From NCBI RefSeq assembly GCF_013282725.1, contig NZ_CP054043.1, positions 4,464,001 to 4,528,000 on the forward strand: a stretch of DNA of 64,000 nucleotides. Direction: 5' to 3'. The position numbers and the translations under genes were made by a program. The notes under the pieces were generated by a model. It searched no databases. It saw only the letters and a program-made list of their open reading frames with translations, and had not been told where the DNA came from. Shown here one piece after another: positions 49,647 to 58,657 of this stretch; position 1 is the first letter of the stretch, and each line of letters begins with the position of its first letter. This DNA comes from Yersinia mollaretii ATCC 43969 (GTDB lineage Bacteria; Pseudomonadota; Gammaproteobacteria; Enterobacterales; Enterobacteriaceae).

Positions 49647-50900
49647 TTATGCGTAAACCGGTAAACGGGCGCAGATATCCAAGACTTTTTGCTTCACACG
49701 TTCAATGGTTGCTTCATCGTTGATGTTGTCCAACACATCACACATCCAGCCAGCCAGTTCGCGAGACTCTGCCTCTTTGAAGCCACGGCGGGTAATCGCT
49801 GGGCTACCAATACGCACACCGGAAGTCACAAACGGACTTTTCGGATCATTAGGTACGCTGTTTTTGTTCACAGTGATATTGGCGCGGCCTAAAGCAGCAT
49901 CAGCATCTTTACCGGTGATATTTTTATCCACCAGATCCAGCAAGAACAGGTGGTTTTCAGTACCGCCAGAAACCACTTTGTAGCCGCGATCCAAGAACAC
50001 CGACACCATAGCTTTGGCGTTTTTAGCCACTTGCTGCTGGTAAATCTTGAACTCAGGTTCCATGGCTTCTTTCAGCGCGACCGCTTTACCCGCGATAACG
50101 TGCATCAATGGACCACCCTGATTGCCAGGGAAAACAGATGAATTCAGTTTTTTGTAGAGGTCTTCATCTCCCCCTTTCGCCAAAATCAAGCCGCCGCGTG
50201 GGCCAGCCAGTGTTTTGTGCGTGGTGGTAGTCACGATATGTGCATGAGGAACGGGGTTAGGGTAGACACCCGCAGCCACCAGACCGGCTACGTGAGCCAT
50301 ATCCACAAACAGCCATGCATCAATGCTATCTGCAATTTCACGCATTTTTGCCCAATCAACGATACCGGAATAGGCAGAGAAGCCGCCGATGATCATTTTT
50401 GGTTTATGTTTTTCAGCCTGACGTGCCAGATCGTCATAATCAATCTGACCCGATTCGTCGATGCCATAAGGCACGATATTGTACAGTTTGCCGGAGAAAT
50501 TCACTGGAGAGCCGTGAGTCAGGTGGCCGCCGTGTGCCAGATTCATCCCCAGAACCGTGTCACCCGGTTGCAGCAATGCGGAGTAAACCGCGACGTTCGC
50601 TTGTGAGCCTGAGTGTGGCTGAACGTTGGCATAATCAGCGCCAAACAGCTCTTTCGCGCGGTCGATAGCCAGTTGCTCAACCACGTCAACATACTCACAG
50701 CCACCGTAGTAACGCTTGCCCGGATAGCCTTCAGCATATTTGTTCGTCAACTGAGAACCCTGCGCCTGCATAACACGCGGGCTGGTGTAGTTCTCAGACG
50801 CAATCAGTTCGATGTGCTCTTCCTGACGCACCACTTCTTGCTCCATTGCACGCCATAGATCTGCATCATAATCGGCAATGTTCATTTCACGCTTTAACAT
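49647..50900 (-). CDS. glyA: serine hydroxymethyltransferase
   Basis: PLP enzyme that converts serine and THF to glycine and methylene-THF. 417 residues, normal length. The PLP lysine is in [15 protein letters not shown], and the substrate loop [17 protein letters not shown] and GSQANVAVY are conserved. The start [19 protein letters not shown] matches the family and has GGAG upstream. It is divergent from hmp and carries a PurR-like box upstream. Confidence 0.98.
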   Translation of the reverse strand: MLKREMNIADYDADLWRAMEQEVVRQEEHIELIASENYTSPRVMQAQGSQLTNKYAEGYPGKRYYGGCEYVDVVEQLAIDRAKELFGADYANVQPHSGSQANVAVYSALLQPGDTVLGMNLAHGGHLTHGSPVNFSGKLYNIVPYGIDESGQIDYDDLARQAEKHKPKMIIGGFSAYSGIVDWAKMREIADSIDAWLFVDMAHVAGLVAAGVYPNPVPHAHIVTTTTHKTLAGPRGGLILAKGGDEDLYKKLNSSVFPGNQGGPLMHVIAGKAVALKEAMEPEFKIYQQQVAKNAKAMVSVFLDRGYKVVSGGTENHLFLLDLVDKNITGKDADAALGRANITVNKNSVPNDPKSPFVTSGVRIGSPAITRRGFKEAESRELAGWMCDVLDNINDEATIERVKQKVLDICARLPVYA

Positions 50901-51013
50901 CCGGCTCTCCTGACTTAGCTAACAAAATATACCTTGAAGGTCACCCGTTTGGGTTCTGACCCACAGTGTAAACTGTTTCCCCCTCGTTATGATAGGTCTT
51001 GACAGAGGTTTTT

Positions 51014-51029
51014 ACGCAAACGATTGGCT
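51014..51029. promoter_or_regulatory. PurR operator candidate for glyA
   Basis: ACGCAAACGATTGGCT matches the PurR consensus with one mismatch among the fixed positions (G for C near the end). E. coli glyA is PurR-controlled. It lies 114 bp upstream of the glyA start. Confidence 0.6.
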
Positions 51030-51185
51030 CCAGACTGGGTAAGGCTTTGAGCTGTTCAAGGTTCATCCAAGGCAAGGGAATTATCCTCACATTCATCATG
51101 TGCTTTTTTCACATTATGTGAGCTGAGATGCCACTCTAATCCCCTATAACGACAAAGTGCATTTACAAATGAGGGGGCAAACTAT

Positions 51186-51208
51186 AAGATGCATTTAAAA
51201 TACATGTA
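51186..51208 (+). promoter_or_regulatory. NsrR binding-site candidate upstream of hmp
   Basis: AAGATGCATTT, one spacer base, then AAATACATGTA: an 11-1-11 palindrome fitting the NsrR consensus (AAGATGCATTT half-site exact, the second half with two mismatches). NsrR represses hmp in enterobacteria until nitric oxide appears. Confidence 0.7.
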
Positions 51209-51289
51209 TTAAATTGCACACGATAAAAACCCAAAATACTTTTAGCTTCGGCTTTGAGTACCAAGGGATAAAATGACCAAGGAGTCACC

Positions 51290-52480
51290 ATGCTTGACCA
51301 CCAAACCATCGCCACCGTTCAATCCACCATCCCATTGCTGGCCGCCACCGGCCCTAAACTGACCGCGCATTTCTACGATCGCATGTTCGAGCACAACCCC
51401 GAGCTAAAGCACATATTCAATATGAGCAATCAGATAAATGGTGATCAGCGTGAAGCGCTATTCAACGCCCTTTGCGCTTACGCGGCGAATATCGACAATC
51501 TTGCCGCCTTGCTGCCCGCCGTCGAGCGAATTGCCCAGAAACATACCAGCCTAAATATTCAGCCAGAGCACTATGCTATCGTCGGCCATCATTTAATCAG
51601 CACGCTGGATGAAATGTTCTCACCCGGTCAGGAAGTGCTAGATGCTTGGGGGAAAGCGTATGGGGTACTGGCTGATGTGTTTATTCAGCGGGAAAATCAG
51701 ATTTATCAACAAGGTGAAAAAAGTACTGGTGGATGGAGAACGTTGCGCCGCTTCCGCATCATCAAAAAAGAGATGCAGAGTGAGGTGATTTGCAGCTTCG
51801 TGCTCGCACCAGAAGATGGTGGCCGAGTGCTGGATTTCAAACCGGGTCAATATCTGGGTATTTATATTGAAGATGAGCAGCTCGAGTATCAGGAAATTCG
51901 CCAATACTCACTGACCGCCGCACCAAACGGCAAGACTTACCGCATTGCGGTGAAACGTGAAGAGCAAGGCACAGTCTCTAACTATTTACACCAACAACTG
52001 AACGAAGGCGACACGGTACGTATCGCGCCTCCTCGTGGTGATTTCTTTCTGGATATCTCACCGGATACCCCAGTGGCGCTGATCTCCGCCGGCGTGGGCC
52101 AAACCCCGATGTTGAGTATGCTTAATTCCCTGCACGACCAGCAACATGCCGCATCAGTGCATTGGCTGCACGCCGCTGAAAATGGCCGTGTTCATGCATT
52201 CGCCAATGAAGTCGCGGCGATAGCAGAAAATATGCCTAATCTCAGCCGCCACATTTGGTATCGCGAACCCACCGCGCAAGATAATCCGGGGGAGGATTAT
52301 CACAGCAAAGGGGTGATGGACCTCAGTTCACATCAGTGGTTGGCGGCCGATCCCAACCGACATTATTACTTCTGTGGCCCACTAGGATTTATGCAATTTG
52401 CCGGGCGTCAATTATTGGCACAAGGGGTTGCATCCGAACGAATTCACTATGAATGTTTCGGGCCGCATAAAGTGATTTAA
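51290..52480 (+). CDS. hmp: flavohaemoglobin Hmp (nitric oxide dioxygenase)
   Basis: Detoxifies NO to nitrate with O2 and NADH. 396 residues. The globin domain (about 1-140) has the proximal His in [16 protein letters not shown] region and [13 protein letters not shown]. The FAD domain motif is [10 protein letters not shown] and the NAD domain has [14 protein letters not shown], ending [11 protein letters not shown]. The ATG has AAGGAG upstream. Divergent from glyA. Confidence 0.97.
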   Translation: MLDHQTIATVQSTIPLLAATGPKLTAHFYDRMFEHNPELKHIFNMSNQINGDQREALFNALCAYAANIDNLAALLPAVERIAQKHTSLNIQPEHYAIVGHHLISTLDEMFSPGQEVLDAWGKAYGVLADVFIQRENQIYQQGEKSTGGWRTLRRFRIIKKEMQSEVICSFVLAPEDGGRVLDFKPGQYLGIYIEDEQLEYQEIRQYSLTAAPNGKTYRIAVKREEQGTVSNYLHQQLNEGDTVRIAPPRGDFFLDISPDTPVALISAGVGQTPMLSMLNSLHDQQHAASVHWLHAAENGRVHAFANEVAAIAENMPNLSRHIWYREPTAQDNPGEDYHSKGVMDLSSHQWLAADPNRHYYFCGPLGFMQFAGRQLLAQGVASERIHYECFGPHKVI

Positions 52481-52756
52481 TTATTGAATTTTATTTAATT
52501 TTCTGTGAGAGGTCATTCGGCCTTTCACATATTTCCGCGCCATAAATTCCGTCTGATTATTGTACTTAAATTTGGTAGAACGTGATTTAGATCTCATATA
52601 TCCTAACTTAATATTGCCACGATGAGACATTCGGATGAATGTCTCAATATTCATATAACTGAAAGTTATTGATGTGGCTAAAATTATCCCCTCACTATTT
52701 ATGACTCGGTAATATAATTTATCCCCAAGGAACTTGGTGTTGTCGTAAGACTTCAA
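52481..52756 (-). CDS. uncertain small ORF, convergent with hmp
   Basis: 91 codons from a TTG at 52756, basic and Asn/Lys/Tyr-rich (KLGYMRSKSRSTKFKYN). No family is recognised and no clear ribosome site precedes the TTG. Against it, the frame ends exactly at the hmp stop. For it, no other explanation for the 320-bp gap between hmp and yhfZ is apparent. Treat as hypothetical. Confidence 0.3.
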   Translation of the reverse strand: MKSYDNTKFLGDKLYYRVINSEGIILATSITFSYMNIETFIRMSHRGNIKLGYMRSKSRSTKFKYNNQTEFMARKYVKGRMTSHRKLNKIQ

Positions 52757-52803
52757 CTTCGTAAGGGATGTTGCTGAGTGTAATAAGGCTGAATTGACCT
52801 ACC

Positions 52804-53703
52804 ATGAGTAAGAAATTCATAAAAAAAGAAGGGTTGGCATTAGTATCTATGGCGCGCTATTTAATTGGTGAGCGCCCCGGCAATCGACTGAAAACTATTG
52901 ATGAATTATCAGAAGATTTCGGCATCTCCGTCGGTGTTGTGCAGCACGCCTTAAAAGTGCTGGAAGCGGATGGAGCCATCATCGTTGAACGCCGTGGCCG
53001 CAATGGTACCTTATTGATTGACCTGAATATGCCACTGTTACTGCAACAGGCGGATCTGGGTAATATGGTGTGCGCTATGCCGCTCCCCTATACTAAACTT
53101 TATGAAGGTCTCGCCAGTGGTTTAAGGGAGCAATTTACCTTACTCCCCCTCTATTTTGCTCATATGCGTGGGGCTGAAGTGCGTATCGAATGCCTGATAG
53201 ATGGTATTTACGATATGGCGGTGGTGTCGCATCTGGCCGCAAAAAGTTATCTGGCCCAAGGGCGAGTGGCGATGGCATTAAATCTGGGAAATGGCTCCTA
53301 CGTGGATGGCCACCAGCTTATTTGCCGTCGTGGCGAACAGCACACGATTCGCCGGGTAGGATTGGACCCGCGTTCACCCGACCAATGTTTGCTGACTGAA
53401 ATTAAATTTGCCGGGCAACCCATTGAGTTGGTTGAATTACCTTATAGTGACTGTATTGTGCACATTAATCGTGGTGATATTGATGCCGCTATTTGGAATC
53501 TGGCTGATGATGTTCCCCATGAACATTTACAAGCCATCAAACTGCAAGGCGATGCGCGTTATATTCAAGCCTCACAGGCGGTCATCCTTATCCGGCCAGA
53601 TAACCACCCCATCAAATTATTGCTGGAGAAAGGGATCAACGAAACATTGCTGCTGAATCATCAGCGGGCAGTACAGAGGGGCGAAATAGAGCCTCGTTAT
53701 TAA
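52804..53703 (+). CDS. yhfZ: YhfZ-family GntR-type regulator
   Basis: 299 residues. The N-terminal winged helix (RLKTIDELSEDFGISVGVVQHALKVLEADG, about residues 28-60) is followed by a periplasmic-binding-like sensor domain (LPYTKLYEGLASGL, DMAVVSHLAAKSYLAQ, DAAIWNLADDVPHEH). It matches E. coli YhfZ, the regulator of the yhf operon. It is the first gene of the run and the likely local controller; its ligand is unknown. Confidence 0.85.
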   Translation: MSKKFIKKEGLALVSMARYLIGERPGNRLKTIDELSEDFGISVGVVQHALKVLEADGAIIVERRGRNGTLLIDLNMPLLLQQADLGNMVCAMPLPYTKLYEGLASGLREQFTLLPLYFAHMRGAEVRIECLIDGIYDMAVVSHLAAKSYLAQGRVAMALNLGNGSYVDGHQLICRRGEQHTIRRVGLDPRSPDQCLLTEIKFAGQPIELVELPYSDCIVHINRGDIDAAIWNLADDVPHEHLQAIKLQGDARYIQASQAVILIRPDNHPIKLLLEKGINETLLLNHQRAVQRGEIEPRY

Positions 53704-53754
53704 TCACTTCGACTTAGCTACAGGCTAAGCTGTTGTTTTCAGGAGGCAAACTCT

Positions 53755-54135
53755 TTGGAAATTTGTGTTGATCCGCGTCTTAATATTTTGTGTCAGGCTG
53801 GGGTGATTGATGCCGATATTGGTCAGGGTTTAGATCAAGTTATCAATCGGTTAGAGAATTTTTGGCAGTTGCCGATTCGTAGCGAGCAGGGGGCGATGGC
53901 GATCACTCATATGGCAAATGCATTAATGCGCACCCGCCGTGGTGAGGAGATTAATGCTTTGGACCCAGAGATACTCGCTGAAATCGTCCAATGCGAAGAT
54001 ATTCACTATATTCGTGAGATTAATCAGGATTTATTGGCCTATTTTTCATTAAAACCAGCTGAAAATGAAATTGGATATTTACTCGCGAACCTTTACGGTC
54101 TATATCTTTCTAGTGACTTGCCACCTCTGCGCTAA
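53755..54135 (+). CDS. yhfY: YhfY, PRD-domain protein
   Basis: 126 residues, a single PTS regulation domain (PRD) like E. coli YhfY, with conserved-looking His positions in HMANALMRTRRG and IHYIREINQD. PRDs are usually phosphorylated by PTS proteins, so it may sense sugar-PTS state. The start is TTG at 53755: AGGAGG lies eight bases upstream and no ATG fits. It comes 51 bp after yhfZ. Confidence 0.78.
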   Translation: MEICVDPRLNILCQAGVIDADIGQGLDQVINRLENFWQLPIRSEQGAMAITHMANALMRTRRGEEINALDPEILAEIVQCEDIHYIREINQDLLAYFSLKPAENEIGYLLANLYGLYLSSDLPPLR

Positions 54136-54251
54136 TTTAGCTTTGTGGCACGGTTTCAAGATAGACAACACTAGGGTTCTTTTTGTTATAAATATTCAAA
54201 ATAATAATGATTTAATAAAAATAATTATGCCTCAGGCGCTTAGGACATGAA

Positions 54252-55421
54252 ATGTTTCTAAAAACCCTATTAAAACAAAACAGTAAATTAATTGATGCGG
54301 CTATTTCGTTCTGGCATCAGGGAAAAATCAATCCAGATAGCTATGTTATTGATGTTGAACAAACAGAGGCCAATGCCCGCTTACTGCTAAAAACCGCTCA
54401 TCATAACCAGATAAAACTGTATCTGATGAGCAAGCAGTTCGGGCGCAACCCTGAACTCTGTCGCCGCCTATTGGCCTGTCGTTATGAGGGCACGGGCTTT
54501 CAGGGCATGGTGGCCGTTGATTTCAAAGAAGTGCGGCAGCTCTATCAGCACGATATCCCTGTCGCTCATGTGGGTCATTTAGTACAGCCACCCTCCGGCA
54601 TGGTGGCCGAAATAGTCCGTCAGCGGCCGGAAGTGATTACCGTTTTCTCATTGGAGAAAGCATTGGAGATCTCACAGGCAGCGCACCAACAACACATTAC
54701 TCAGCCACTAATGCTGAAAGTCTGTCAGGCTGGCGACGTGCTGTATGCCGGGCAAGAAGCGGGGTTTGAATTAACGCAGTTACCCGCAATCATCGCGGCC
54801 ATCCGTCAATTACCGGCGGTGCGATTAGTCGGGATAACCCACTTCCCTTGCATGATGTATGACCCCTCTTCACACCAGACCTTACCCACCGCGAATATGC
54901 GCACCTTACTGGCAGCGCGAGATATATTGGCGGCTGAGGGCGTAGATATTGAACAGGTGAATGCCCCTTCAGCCACCAGTTGTTCTACCCTGCCACAATT
55001 AGCCCAATTGGGCGTGACACACGGAGAACCCGGCCATGCCCTCACGGGGACAATCCCCGCCAATCAGCAGGGTGATCAGCCGGAGCAGATATCTATGCTC
55101 TATCTGTCCGAGATTTCCCACCATTTTTCGGGTAACAGCTATTTCTTTGGTGGTGGCTACTATCGCCGAGGTCATCTAAAAAATGCACTGATTCACCACG
55201 ACAATCAGTTCAGCCAAAGTTCGGTATTACCGACTGATGAGAGCAGTATCGATTACTGCCTCCGTTTAGCGGGTGAATTCCCGATAGGCAGCCCGGTTAT
55301 CATGAGTTTCCGCACCCAGATATTTACGACTCGTAGTGACGTGGTATTGATTGATGGCATTCAAAGCGGGGAACCCCGTTTACTCGGTTGCTATGACAGT
55401 CGCGGCAATCGGTTGGGTTAA
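54252..55421 (+). CDS. yhfX: YhfX, alanine-racemase-like PLP enzyme
   Basis: 389 residues. Fold-type III PLP barrel: the probable PLP lysine is in LYLMSKQFGRNPEL (about residue 58), followed by LVGITHFPCMMYDPSS and SATSCSTLPQLAQLGVTHGEPG. The C-terminal domain (SYFFGGGYYRRG onward) resembles the alanine racemase C-domain. E. coli YhfX is uncharacterised; an amino-acid racemase or related activity is inferred. It lies 116 bp after yhfY. Confidence 0.82.
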   Translation: MFLKTLLKQNSKLIDAAISFWHQGKINPDSYVIDVEQTEANARLLLKTAHHNQIKLYLMSKQFGRNPELCRRLLACRYEGTGFQGMVAVDFKEVRQLYQHDIPVAHVGHLVQPPSGMVAEIVRQRPEVITVFSLEKALEISQAAHQQHITQPLMLKVCQAGDVLYAGQEAGFELTQLPAIIAAIRQLPAVRLVGITHFPCMMYDPSSHQTLPTANMRTLLAARDILAAEGVDIEQVNAPSATSCSTLPQLAQLGVTHGEPGHALTGTIPANQQGDQPEQISMLYLSEISHHFSGNSYFFGGGYYRRGHLKNALIHHDNQFSQSSVLPTDESSIDYCLRLAGEFPIGSPVIMSFRTQIFTTRSDVVLIDGIQSGEPRLLGCYDSRGNRLG

Positions 55422-55490
55422 CAAACCCGGATAATCAGCGTCAACCTAATGCTTTAGCCTATGTAATATGTTCTCGTGATAGCTTTATCG

Positions 55491-55518
55491 AATAATATGG
55501 CTGATAAGTCATATTATT
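55491..55518. promoter_or_regulatory. 9-bp inverted repeat in the yhfX-php gap
   Basis: AATAATATG (55491-55499) and CATATTATT (55510-55518) with a 10-base spacer. It is in the 239-bp gap where yhfW sits in E. coli. It could be an operator; it lacks the GC-rich stem of a terminator. Confidence 0.35.
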
Positions 55519-55660
55519 ACTGTACTGATTGATTAATCTGCCGATATATTAGTTGCCGACATCATAAGCGACACTAATGAAATCAATCGCCCAGCGATAA
55601 ACGGCTGTCAATATCGGGTGAGATTTTGCCCCTATATTTACCTGTTTCGGAGCCTGCCCG

Positions 55661-56548
55661 ATGATTAATCCCAATGGATACACCTACGCGCACGAACATC
55701 TCCACATTGATCTGTCTGGATTTAAAAATAATCTGGACTGTCGGCTGGATCAATATCAGCCCATCTGTGACGAAATGCGCGAATTAGTGAGCAAAGGGGT
55801 CGCCAATATCGTCGAAGTGACCAACAGATACATGGGCCGTAACCCCCAATTTTTATTGAATCTGATGCGCGACAGTGGCATAAATGTCATCGCTTCAACC
55901 GGTTACTATACCGACAGTTTCTACCCGCAAATGGTGCGCGAAAGCACGGCGCAACAATTGGCGCAGACCATGATTGATGAGATCGAAACGGGGATCGACG
56001 GTACTGAACTGAAAGCGGGCGTGATTGCCGAAATCGGCACCAGTGAAGGTGTGATTACCCCCGATGAAGCAAAAGTTTTTCATGCCGCAGCGCTGACCCA
56101 CCATGCTACCGGCCTCGCCATCTCGACCCATACCAGTTTCAGCACCATGGGCTTACAACAGATAGCCCTGCTCAAACAACATGGTGTGCCGCTGGATCGC
56201 GTGGTTATCGGCCATTGCGACCTGAAAGAGCAGCCGGACCTGATACTAGAAATGATCGATATGGGCGTCTATGTCCAATTCGATACTATTGGTAAAAACA
56301 GCTATTTCCCCGATGAACGCAGGGTCGCAATGCTTGTTATGCTGGCTGAACACGGTTTATTGGACAAAGTGATGCTGTCGATGGATATCACCCGCCGCTC
56401 CCATTTAAAAGCGAATGGTGGCAGCGGGTTTAGTTATTTAGTTGATTCGTTTATTCCCATGTTACTGGCCGCAGGGATTTCCCACGCTCAGGTGGAAATG
56501 ATGTTGCGCCACAATCCTAATAAATTTTTCGCCACGCAAGGAAAGTGA
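55661..56548 (+). CDS. php: Php (phosphotriesterase homology protein, YhfV)
   Basis: 295 residues. TIM-barrel metal hydrolase of the phosphotriesterase family. The metal-site motif is YAHEHLHIDLSGFKN near the N-terminus (His-x-His). Further ligands are in ISTHTSFS, GHCDLKEQPD and LSMDITRRSHLK. The usual carboxylated-Lys position shows KAGVIAEIGTSEG, with Glu, as in E. coli Php. Substrate unknown; homologues include lactonases. GGAG precedes the start. Confidence 0.85.
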   Translation: MINPNGYTYAHEHLHIDLSGFKNNLDCRLDQYQPICDEMRELVSKGVANIVEVTNRYMGRNPQFLLNLMRDSGINVIASTGYYTDSFYPQMVRESTAQQLAQTMIDEIETGIDGTELKAGVIAEIGTSEGVITPDEAKVFHAAALTHHATGLAISTHTSFSTMGLQQIALLKQHGVPLDRVVIGHCDLKEQPDLILEMIDMGVYVQFDTIGKNSYFPDERRVAMLVMLAEHGLLDKVMLSMDITRRSHLKANGGSGFSYLVDSFIPMLLAAGISHAQVEMMLRHNPNKFFATQGK

Positions 56549-56550
56549 TT

Positions 56551-56904
56551 ATGAAGAAGATTGGCATTGCCGGGCTGCAACGAGAATTAATTCGCGAAAT
56601 GATTGAGCAGACGGCTCCGAATACCTTTGAGACATTTATTCTCTCGGACATGGATGCAGCCGTCAAAGTGAAAGAGGGACAGTTGGATTACTACATTGGT
56701 GCCTGTAATACCGGTGCTGGCGCGGCATTATCCATGGCTATCGCGATTATTGGCTACAACAAAAGCGCGACTATCGCCAAACCCGGCATCAAAGCCAAAC
56801 CTGAGCAAATAGAAAAAGTGGTGGCAGAAGGTAAAGTGGCGTTTGGCTTATCCGTCGAACATATTGAACATGCCATCCCATTGCTGATTACACAGCTACG
56901 CTAA
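56551..56904 (+). CDS. yhfU: YhfU (DUF2620)
   Basis: 117 residues. Small cytoplasmic protein with a Rossmann-like pattern and the motif YYIGACNTGAGAALSMAIAI. The family is seen only in yhf-type operons. The start ATG 56551 (MKKIGIAG) overlaps nothing and follows AGGAAAG; GTG 56545 overlapping the php stop is less likely. It is cotranscribed with php and yhfT. Confidence 0.8.
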   Translation: MKKIGIAGLQRELIREMIEQTAPNTFETFILSDMDAAVKVKEGQLDYYIGACNTGAGAALSMAIAIIGYNKSATIAKPGIKAKPEQIEKVVAEGKVAFGLSVEHIEHAIPLLITQLR

Positions 56905-56913
56905 GGGGCCACC

Positions 56914-58206
56914 GTGGATTATATTCATATTGTTGTGGTTGCTCTGCTAACAGGGATGACTGCGTTGCTTTCTCACCGTTCTGTTGCCGTGTTCCATGAC
57001 GGCATCCGCCCGATTTTGCCGCAATTGGTTGAAGGAAACATGAGCCGCCGTGAAGCGGGCAGTATCGCTTTCGGTCTGAGTGTCGGCTTTATTGCCTCCG
57101 TTGGTATCTCGTTTACGCTCTCAACCGGTCTGCTTAACTCCTGGTTACTGTTCCTGCCCACCGACATCATTGGTGTGCTGGCGATCAATAGCTATCTGGC
57201 CTTCGCACTCGGTGCCGCTTGGGGCATTTTGGCCCTCACTAGCCTGCCTGCGGTGAACACCGCGCTCACCTCATTGCCAGTGAACTTTATTGGCTCGTTA
57301 GGGGAGCTGAGCAGCCCGGTCATTTCCGCCTTTGCCCTGTTCCCACTGGTGGCTATTTTCTATCAATTTGGCTGGAAAACCGCGGTTGTCTCCGCTTTTG
57401 TGGTGCTGCTGACCCGTCTGTTGATTACCCGTTTTACGGGATTATTCCCTGAATCGATTGAGATTTTCGTTGGCATGGTGCTGCTGATTGGTATCGCCAT
57501 CGCCCAAGACTTGCGAGCAAAAACCCACCTAGGAGGTGGTGGGCACTCTGTGTTTGAAGAGCGAACCCAGCGCATCATTAAAAATCTCCCCATGCTGGCG
57601 ATTGTCGGCGGGTTAATCTCAGCGGTGGCAAGTATGAAGATCTTCGGCGGTAGCGAAGTGTCGATCTATACACTGGCGAAAGCCTATGCCCCCGGTATCA
57701 CGCCGGAAGAATCGCTGGCCCTGATCCATCAAGCCTCACTGGCTGAGTTTATGCGCGGTCTCGGCTTCGTGCCGTTGATTGCGACTACCGCACTGGCGAC
57801 CGGGGTTTACGCGGTGGCGGGGTTCACCTTCGTCTTTGTGGTCGGCTATCTGGTGCCTAACCCATTGCTGGCAGGCGTGCTCGGGGCGATAGTGATATCG
57901 CTGGAAGTGTTGATGTTACGTTCAATCGGTAAATGGTTGGGCCGCTTCCCATCAGTACGCAATGCCTCGGATAATATCCGTAACGCCATGAACTTGCTGA
58001 TGGAGTACGCGCTGTTAATCGGGGCTATTTTTGCCTCGATCAAGATGGCCGGATACACCGGTTTCACCATCACCACAGCGCTCTATTTCCTCAACGAGGC
58101 GATTGGCCGCCCAGTGATGAAAATTGCAGCCCCAGTGGTCGCGGTGATTATCGCCGGTATAGTGCTGAATATATTCTACTGGTTGGGGCTATTTGTTCCT
58201 GCCTAA
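56914..58206 (+). CDS. yhfT: YhfT, multi-pass membrane transport protein
   Basis: 430 residues with about 11-12 hydrophobic helices, so an inner-membrane permease. Matches E. coli YhfT; substrate unknown but probably the compound the operon handles. It starts with GTG at 56914 after AAGGGG. A Gly/His-rich cytoplasmic loop HLGGGGHSVFEERTQ lies about residue 205. It ends the operon; a bidirectional terminator follows, and yhfS is absent. Confidence 0.82.
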   Translation: MDYIHIVVVALLTGMTALLSHRSVAVFHDGIRPILPQLVEGNMSRREAGSIAFGLSVGFIASVGISFTLSTGLLNSWLLFLPTDIIGVLAINSYLAFALGAAWGILALTSLPAVNTALTSLPVNFIGSLGELSSPVISAFALFPLVAIFYQFGWKTAVVSAFVVLLTRLLITRFTGLFPESIEIFVGMVLLIGIAIAQDLRAKTHLGGGGHSVFEERTQRIIKNLPMLAIVGGLISAVASMKIFGGSEVSIYTLAKAYAPGITPEESLALIHQASLAEFMRGLGFVPLIATTALATGVYAVAGFTFVFVVGYLVPNPLLAGVLGAIVISLEVLMLRSIGKWLGRFPSVRNASDNIRNAMNLLMEYALLIGAIFASIKMAGYTGFTITTALYFLNEAIGRPVMKIAAPVVAVIIAGIVLNIFYWLGLFVPA

Positions 58207-58250
58207 ATGGCCGCGTTCAATATAAGTCAGCTTGAGATGTAAAAAAGAAA

Positions 58251-58280
58251 AAGCCCGTATCGTTTTGCACGAACGGGCTT
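58251..58280. terminator. bidirectional terminator between yhfT and glnB
   Basis: AAGCCCGT pairs with ACGGGCTT, with an inner TCGT/ACGA stem, flanked by AAAAAAGAAA and TTTTTT. It serves both convergent operons. Confidence 0.9.
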
Positions 58281-58303
58281 TTTTGTTGCCAGTGAGGCAG
58301 AAA

Positions 58304-58657
<354 letters not shown>

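Larger units (their letters stand above)
50901..51289. other. glyA-hmp divergent regulatory region (389 bp)
   Basis: No gene. It holds a PurR-like box near glyA and an NsrR-like palindrome near hmp (listed separately). A MetR-like site is expected from E. coli, but I could not identify a good one by eye. Confidence 0.7.
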
